This document shows positions 6,331 through 10,092 of a DNA stretch of 10,092 bases, one piece after another. Under the pieces are notes generated by a model. That model was not told where the DNA came from. It saw nothing but the letters and a program-made list of their open reading frames with translations, and ran no database searches. A program made the position numbers and the translations under genes. The stretch lies in NCBI GenBank assembly GCA_011525445.1, contig WTGE01000276.1:1-10092 (forward strand). The letters run 5' to 3'. Within the stretch, counting starts at the first letter, position 1. Each line of letters opens with the position of its first letter. The DNA is from Synechococcus sp. CO36386bin_37 (GTDB lineage Bacteria > Cyanobacteriota > Cyanobacteriia > PCC-6307 > Cyanobiaceae).

Positions 6331-7923
6331 TGATGTCTTCCGGGTCTCTCGGGGGAGTGGTCGGGCAATCAGGATCAACACCGTGATCGCGGCATAGGCG
6401 ATGGCCCAGGGTTGACCGGTACCCCAGCCCAGATTCACCACGGTGTCGCCCGTTGAAAATTGCCAGGCATGGATCACGCCAAACCAGGCGAGAATGGCCG
6501 CCGTTCCGCTGCACGTTGCAGCGGCAAGGAATCGCCCTTCAATTGCAAATACGAGCAAGGCCGCGAGCAGCATGGCCGTGACGATCTGCCCTTGCTCCAG
6601 AGCAAAGGCACCTGCCGCCCAGACATCTCCGCTGGCGAGCTGCTGAACCATCTGTTGGTTGAAGGGGCGTTCTTGAGTGCCGAGCCCTCCTGTGCGTAAA
6701 CCGGCTTTCAGCAGTTGGGCTCCCCACCCAGCCAGCCCGGGAAGCAGTCCGAGAACCACCGCTGGAGCATGCCGGGAGGGTGTGGCCTGAAAGGCCTGCG
6801 CGGTCATGGCTATGCCGATGTACAGCACGATCGACATGCCGGCATCGATGGGGATCAAGATCGCCAGCAGTTCGAATAAACCCAGGAAACAGGCAGCAGA
6901 CATCACGACACCGTTCAGCCAGGAGTAGCCGGAGCGCGCCCCGATGTCTTTGAAACCGGAATGGCCGATGTAAATCGTGGTCGGGAAGCAGGACCCGAGT
7001 GCTGCAGCCGCGAGCGTCCCAACACCGTCGATCAGCAGGCAGGTGCGCGTTGCATAGCGATCACCAGCGGCTTCGGCGCTGTCGAGATTTTGCAGGGTTC
7101 CAATCACATTGAATAATCCCATCGGCACGATCACCCCGAGCCAGGGCAGCAGATCAGCGCGGTTGTCCCAAAGGATCTGCAGCTGAAGCGTTGGCGGATG
7201 CCAGCTGATGGTTCGAAGGCTGTCCTGCCAGGCGTTCGCAGAGGGTGTGATCAATCCGCTGCTCCAGGCCAGCACCATGCCCAGAAGCACGGCCATCAGC
7301 CCCGTGGGGATGGGCCAGCGCACCTTGGCGTAATAGCCCAGCAGGATCACGGCCAAGCTCGTCAGGCCAACCACAGGGTGGGCATAGGTGCGCAGGAGGA
7401 ATCCCAGCGCGATGTAGCCAAGGGCGATACCGGCCAGGGTGGAGAGCAGGGCCGCACGGGGGAGCCAGCGTCGCAATCGGTCTGCAGTGAAGGCGCCTGC
7501 TGTTTCAATCAGCCCTGATCCCATGCAGGCCACCATCCCTGCATGCCAGGAGCGAGTGATGGCAGCAGCCTCAGTCATCCCCCCGTTCAGCGCCGCCAGC
7601 TTGACCGGAAGCATCACGAGAAAGATGTAGGCAAACAGGCTCACCGTATTGATGCCGTACGGCATGGCGGTGCAGTCGTCACGGCGCTCGCTGGCTGCGA
7701 GTTGTCTGGCCAAGTGGGTGTAGGCCAGATTCCCAACCAGAAGACTCACCCCTGCCGCAGGCAGGATCTGGCCGAATAGCAAAGCATCCGGATAGCCGAG
7801 AACGCTCCGGCACAGGCTGACGATCAACAGGATCTGAATCAGATTGTTGAGGCCTAACGCAAGAAATCCATCCAGGTCACCCGGTCGCCAAGGACCGATG
7901 AGTCGCTGTACCGAAAGAGGCAT
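6286..7923 (-). CDS. NCS2-like (xanthine/uracil/purine family) permease
   Basis: A 545-aa polytopic inner-membrane protein with roughly 12 to 14 hydrophobic segments between residues 20 and 520, consistent with the nucleobase-cation symporter-2 fold. Two blocks resemble the half-helix regions that build the NCS2 substrate site: TAMPYGINT (85-93) and FPTTIYIGHSGFKDIGARSG (313-332), the second being followed by a WLNG turn. It differs clearly from well-studied AzgA, UraA or XanQ proteins, so substrate (purine, pyrimidine or other) should be left open. The C-terminus (RPLPRETRKTSSLADTEPGK) is polar and cytosolic-looking. The start at ATG 7923 has no good Shine-Dalgarno sequence. The gene is divergent from yjbQ, and its 3' end overlaps the mnmE 3' end by 45 bases on the opposite strand. 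Confidence 0.8.
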   Translation of the reverse strand: MPLSVQRLIGPWRPGDLDGFLALGLNNLIQILLIVSLCRSVLGYPDALLFGQILPAAGVSLLVGNLAYTHLARQLAASERRDDCTAMPYGINTVSLFAYIFLVMLPVKLAALNGGMTEAAAITRSWHAGMVACMGSGLIETAGAFTADRLRRWLPRAALLSTLAGIALGYIALGFLLRTYAHPVVGLTSLAVILLGYYAKVRWPIPTGLMAVLLGMVLAWSSGLITPSANAWQDSLRTISWHPPTLQLQILWDNRADLLPWLGVIVPMGLFNVIGTLQNLDSAEAAGDRYATRTCLLIDGVGTLAAAALGSCFPTTIYIGHSGFKDIGARSGYSWLNGVVMSAACFLGLFELLAILIPIDAGMSIVLYIGIAMTAQAFQATPSRHAPAVVLGLLPGLAGWGAQLLKAGLRTGGLGTQERPFNQQMVQQLASGDVWAAGAFALEQGQIVTAMLLAALLVFAIEGRFLAAATCSGTAAILAWFGVIHAWQFSTGDTVVNLGWGTGQPWAIAYAAITVLILIARPLPRETRKTSSLADTEPGKDPIQH

Positions 7924-7936
7924 GGTGGGCTGAGAC

Positions 7937-8029
7937 TGGCGTCATCATCCGACGTCTTGCTCTCGTCTTCCGGTGTTCGTGCAGTCTCGGGTTGACCAGG
8001 CAGTTGTTTTCAACGCCAGCATGACGCCA
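7937..8029. repeat. Inverted repeat reaching the yjbQ start codon
   Basis: TGGCGTCAT (7937-7945) and ATGACGCCA (8021-8029) are perfect 9-base inverted arms 75 bases apart in the gap between the divergent permease and yjbQ genes. The right arm ends on the A of the yjbQ ATG, so pairing in a long leader could mask the start. A second pair, GAGACTG (7932-7938) and CAGTCTC (7982-7988), shares bases with the left arm, so the two pairings exclude each other. Whether the transcript starts far enough upstream to contain the left arm is unknown. Confidence 0.35.
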
Positions 8030-8463
8030 TGACATCCCAGCTCCTGAGCCTTCGCACCGAGGCATCCTTTCAATGTCTGCCCCTCACGGCGGAACTGCGT
8101 CGCTTTGTTCGCTCCAATGGTGAACGGGATGGCGCCGTCGTTGTGTCAGGCCAGCACACGACCACTGCTGTGATCATCAATGAAATGGAGGAACGGCTGC
8201 TGATGGATCTGAAGCGGTGGTTGAGCCAGCAGGCCACTCCGGGAGCGGACTGGAAACATGACGATCTGGAGCTGCGCTCTGGCATTCCGGACAACGAACC
8301 GCGTAATGCCCATGCCCATCTGCAGGCCCTGATGCTCGGCAATGAGGTCATCGTGAATGTCAGCAATGGGGAGCTGCAACTGGGGCAGTACCAGGAGGTG
8401 ATGCTGGTGGAGCTTGACGGTCCACGTCAGCGCAGGGTGTCGCTGCAGTGGCTTGCGGCCTGA
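8029..8463 (+). CDS. yjbQ: YjbQ/UPF0047 family protein
   Basis: A 144-aa protein covering the full YjbQ (UPF0047) domain. Conserved landmarks are all present: QHTTTAVIINE (42-52) with H43 and E52, WKHDD (75-79) with H77, NAHAHLQALMLG (93-104) with H95 and H97, LGQYQEVMLVELDGPRQRR (118-136). The histidine and glutamate set suggests metal or phosphate binding. Thiamine phosphate synthase activity has been reported for some family members, but the physiological role is unclear, and I would not assign it here. The start ATG 8029 follows a 3-codon mini-ORF (ATGACGCCATGA, 8021-8032) whose stop overlaps it; a clear Shine-Dalgarno sequence is missing. The gene is divergent from the permease gene and followed after 4 bases by a possible small ORF. 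Confidence 0.92.
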   Translation: MTSQLLSLRTEASFQCLPLTAELRRFVRSNGERDGAVVVSGQHTTTAVIINEMEERLLMDLKRWLSQQATPGADWKHDDLELRSGIPDNEPRNAHAHLQALMLGNEVIVNVSNGELQLGQYQEVMLVELDGPRQRRVSLQWLAA

Positions 8464-8467
8464 AACC

Positions 8468-8641
8468 GTGCCACACCCATGGCCAACGTTTGAAGATGCG
8501 CACCAGGCCGCCTTGTGTCATGCACGGCTCGGCGAGCGGCTGGGTGGGACCACAAGCATCTTGGCTGCTGGCCAGGATGTGATGCTTTCAGAGCCTGAGA
8601 TGCTCGCTCATCGCCTCCTCGAATGTCTCACGAAGGGTTGA
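8468..8641 (+). CDS. Possible small hypothetical protein downstream of yjbQ
   Basis: A 57-codon ORF starts at GTG 8468, four bases after the yjbQ stop, and ends at TGA 8641. The product begins VPHPWPTFEDAHQAALCHAR and continues with an acidic helix-prone second half (LSEPEMLAHRLLECLTKG). I do not recognise it. Support comes from the tight spacing after yjbQ on the same strand, which suggests an operon, and from protein-like composition; the same frame is open further upstream inside yjbQ (ATG 8414), which would imply an implausibly long overlap. Against it: a GTG start without a Shine-Dalgarno sequence and short length. No signal peptide or membrane segment is seen. Confidence 0.45.
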   Translation: MPHPWPTFEDAHQAALCHARLGERLGGTTSILAAGQDVMLSEPEMLAHRLLECLTKG

Positions 8642-8838
8642 CGTGCAAACCATGAAGGAGGGACGACGAGCGACCGAGCTCAATCTCTGTGCCCTCCTTC
8701 TTAGCTGCACTCTCCAGGGCCTGTGCACAAACCTTGTTGATGGTCACCGGACTGGTGACCCACGGAGCTTCCATCAAGCTGAGTTGAGGCCAATCTTCGG
8801 AATAACGTCAACGTCGTGTGCTCTAGCCCTGAGATATT
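8642..8838. other. Non-coding convergent region with several inverted repeats
   Basis: This 197-base stretch lies between the possible small ORF (plus) and the ABM-domain gene (minus), which point toward each other. The ORF-length runs here have poor protein character. It holds three perfect inverted repeats: GAAGGAGGG (8654-8662) with CCCTCCTTC (8692-8700), loop of 29; GGTCACC (8742-8748) with GGTGACC (8754-8760), loop of 5; and TTGATGG (8737-8743) with CCATCAA (8771-8777). The last two share two bases and cannot both form fully. No long U-run accompanies any of them. Confidence 0.5.
8742..8760. terminator. Hairpin between convergent genes, possible bidirectional terminator
   Basis: Perfect 7-base GC-rich arms GGTCACC and GGTGACC flank a GGACT loop. 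It lies about 100 bases past the stop of the plus-strand ORF and about 80 bases past the stop of the minus-strand ABM-domain gene, the place expected for termination on both strands. A U-tract is absent on both sides, so intrinsic termination would be weak; an RNA end-protecting stem or a protein-binding site is equally possible. Confidence 0.35.
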
Positions 8839-9501
8839 TCAGGACATCCCCGGTAGATGTGAAAAGAGATGGAGCAAGAGCAACTGAATGACGACCACTG
8901 AAGTGATACCGAGCCAGGTGAGACGAATGGATTGCGTCTGCAGCCATTTCGTGTAGAGACGACTCAACCAAGGCACCAAAAAATGCCCAGTCAGCCAAAC
9001 CGTAATGAAATTGCTGATCAACATATTGAGAGGTAACGGCAGAGACCCCAGCGTTGAATTACCGAACAGCATCAACACCATGACGGATGGGTAAAGCGCC
9101 AGCCAAACCAACAGATTCACTTTCCAGACAGGAACCTTGTCAGACCGGTTCATCCGGATCCACTGATCAAAGGAATCGGCCTCAAGTCTGGCGCGATAGC
9201 GGTAATTCATTAACGATTCAGCCTGATTCAGCAACCGCCGCCTTTCAGGGCTGTCCAGCCAACATAAACACTGCCCTAACGAATCAAACACAATGCGCGT
9301 TGTGGCTGTGAAACGCTCTCCGTCGTCCAGTTCCTCAAAGGAAATGGATTGCTCACGATACCCCTCGAAATTGAGGCATTCCTCGTTCATTTGGCGCTGA
9401 AAGTTCTCAAATGATTGCTTCTGATCAGCTGGAACCACACTGTGAATGGTGTACACAAAATGACCTGAGTGAAGAGATTCAGTGTCATTCAATGCAGCCA
9501 T
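8839..9501 (-). CDS. ABM-domain membrane protein (antibiotic biosynthesis monooxygenase superfamily)
   Basis: A 220-aa protein. Residues about 14-105 resemble the dimeric alpha/beta-barrel ABM domain (FVYTIHSVVPADQKQSFENF, then the GYREQSISFEE strand). After a linker with FDQWIRMN (111-118), three hydrophobic segments follow at about 126-146, 154-180 and 196-215, so the ABM part would be tethered at the membrane. This plan matches the uncharacterised COG3224-type proteins; enzymatic activity should not be assumed, as many ABM proteins have none known. The start ATG 9501 has AGAGG just upstream, overlapping a TAG that ends the reading frame before it. Base composition is unlike its neighbours: sample lines give 43 to 50% GC against about 57% in the amidase gene, which hints at transfer or different selection. 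It is downstream of the amidase on the same strand. Confidence 0.75.
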   Translation of the reverse strand: MAALNDTESLHSGHFVYTIHSVVPADQKQSFENFQRQMNEECLNFEGYREQSISFEELDDGERFTATTRIVFDSLGQCLCWLDSPERRRLLNQAESLMNYRYRARLEADSFDQWIRMNRSDKVPVWKVNLLVWLALYPSVMVLMLFGNSTLGSLPLPLNMLISNFITVWLTGHFLVPWLSRLYTKWLQTQSIRLTWLGITSVVVIQLLLLHLFSHLPGMS

Positions 9502-9506
9502 AGCCT

Positions 9507-9674
9507 CTAGCAGCGCACATCTTCAGGGAGCAAGCGGAACGTCTTCCAGACTTCAAAGGTTCCATTCGGGAAACTCTGTGCGAACGGAATCTTTCACTTG
9601 GTTCTGCATTGTGCCTGTCACGCAGGCACCCACTCCAGGAACTGCCCCGATATCTTCAACGCGAGGCTAGCCAT
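9507..9674 (-). pseudogene. Possible broken or recoded small gene between the amidase and the ABM-domain gene
   Basis: On the minus strand an ATG at 9674 overlaps the amidase stop (TGATG) and opens a 56-codon frame ending at TAG 9507-9509, five bases before the ABM-domain ATG, with AGAGG spanning that stop. The frame is interrupted by two TGA codons (9618-9620 and 9594-9596). Its first piece is MASLALKISGQFLEWVPA, its last ends GTFEVWKTFRLLPEDVRC, which looks convincingly like protein. Alternatively the last piece is reached from another frame: ATG 9609 gives MQNQVKDSVRTEFP and a +1 shift at TTT CCC (9568-9573) would join it to that tail, giving about 33 residues. I recognise no family. The tight coupling at both ends argues for a real former or recoded gene; coincidence cannot be ruled out. 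Confidence 0.35.
9611..9629 (-). terminator. Hairpin downstream of the amidase gene
   Basis: GTGCCTG (9611-9617) and CAGGCAC (9623-9629) form perfect 7-base arms with a 5-base loop, 45 bases past the amidase stop in the direction of transcription. The following bases on the minus strand (AATGCAGAACC) are not U-rich, so this is a poor intrinsic terminator. The stem ends one base before ATG 9609 of a possible small ORF and holds a TGA in its loop, so it may instead act on translation. Confidence 0.35.
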
Positions 9675-10092
9675 CAGTCGAGCCCAACAAAGATGTCCAA
9701 GGGCAGGATGGCAGTCACTCCCATGTTGGGGACATCAACGAGTTGTGTGATCCGCAGATCGACGGCAACGCTGGCGATGAGGTAGGCCTGAATCCGGCTG
9801 TAACCGTAGTTCCGTGTGATGTAGTCGATCATGGCGGCCAAAGCGTTCTGGGCAGCGAGGCTGATGTTGCCTGAGAGATTGCTCAGTTGTGAAAGTTTCG
9901 GGGAGTCCAGATAAGCCAGATCCGAGGGAACGGTGCCCGGTTGTTTGACCGGGATCCCGGTCACGGCATAAAAGCGGCGTGACGGAATGGTCAGTGCCGA
10001 GGCGGGTCCCTCAAAGTGAGGTCCGTGGGACAGATCCGGTGGATTGCTGACAAGACGGGTGGTGACGGTCAGGCTTCCACCCATCTCGATCG
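9674..10092 (-). CDS. Acetamidase/formamidase family protein (C-terminal part, cut by window edge)
   Basis: FmdA/AmdA-type amidases hydrolyse formamide or short amides to ammonia and a carboxylate in the cytosol, feeding nitrogen supply. About 138 residues are visible, and the frame stays open to the right edge (I-E-M-G-G-S before the first internal Met), so the start and most of the enzyme lie outside. Family-like blocks here are the RFYAVTGIP strand (about residue 40 of the visible part), AAQNALAAMIDYITRNYGYS, AYLIASVAVDLRITQLVDVPN and the end AILPLDIF. The catalytic and metal-binding N-terminal half is not visible, so activity and substrate cannot be judged. The stop TGA at 9674-9676 overlaps an ATG (TGATG), suggesting translational coupling to whatever follows. 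Downstream on the same strand are an interrupted frame and the ABM-domain gene. Confidence 0.85.
   Translation of the reverse strand, partial: IEMGGSLTVTTRLVSNPPDLSHGPHFEGPASALTIPSRRFYAVTGIPVKQPGTVPSDLAYLDSPKLSQLSNLSGNISLAAQNALAAMIDYITRNYGYSRIQAYLIASVAVDLRITQLVDVPNMGVTAILPLDIFVGLD

Noticed and set aside
8643..8891. 82-residue plus-strand ORF
   Set aside because: It overlaps the end of the ABM-domain gene, crosses the inverted-repeat region and has no protein-family character.
9482..9670. 62-residue plus-strand ORF
   Set aside because: Low-complexity Ser/Thr-rich product opposite the interrupted minus-strand frame; the minus strand reads more like protein and fits the gene order.
1..10092. 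tRNA, rRNA, CRISPR array, insertion sequence or prophage genes
   Set aside because: No cloverleaf, regularly spaced repeats, transposase motifs or terminal inverted repeats were seen on reading both strands.

Overview
The window looks like chromosomal DNA of a marine picocyanobacterium of the Synechococcus type. This rests on GC-rich tightly packed genes, short spacers and the gene mix: an RSH-type (p)ppGpp enzyme, a DUF2062 membrane protein, mnmE, a YjbQ protein, an NCS2-like permease and an acetamidase/formamidase. It is inferred from gene content, not from a marker gene. No tRNA, rRNA, insertion sequence, integrase or CRISPR array is visible.

Layout, left to right. (1) 1-396, minus: start of a peptide/nickel-type ABC transporter ATPase, cut by the left edge. 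(2) 452-2788, plus: bifunctional RelA/SpoT enzyme. It overlaps by 4 bases a TTG-initiated SelO/YdiU-type pseudokinase (2785-4254). (3) 4382-4858, minus: DUF2062 membrane protein, convergent with selO. (4) 4939-6330, plus: mnmE, divergent from DUF2062, with an inverted repeat and a short strong-RBS leader ORF in the 80-base gap. (5) 6286-7923, minus: NCS2-type permease whose 3' end overlaps the 3' end of mnmE by 45 bases. (6) 8029-8463, plus: YjbQ protein, followed by a possible 57-residue ORF. (7) 8839-9501, minus: ABM-domain membrane protein with clearly lower GC. (8) 9674-10092, minus: C-terminal part of an acetamidase/formamidase, cut by the right edge. Between (7) and (8) is a 172-base gap that looks like a broken or recoded small gene.

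Functionally, most of the window is housekeeping: stringent response, protein AMPylation by SelO, and tRNA wobble modification by MnmE. The right half adds possible scavenging functions (nucleobase-like permease, amide hydrolase). I see no clear new multi-gene defence or biosynthesis system. The points most worth a second look are the interrupted reading frame at 9507-9674, the leader ORF and operator-like repeat before mnmE, the relA-selO coupling with a TTG start, and the low-GC ABM gene with hairpins on both sides.
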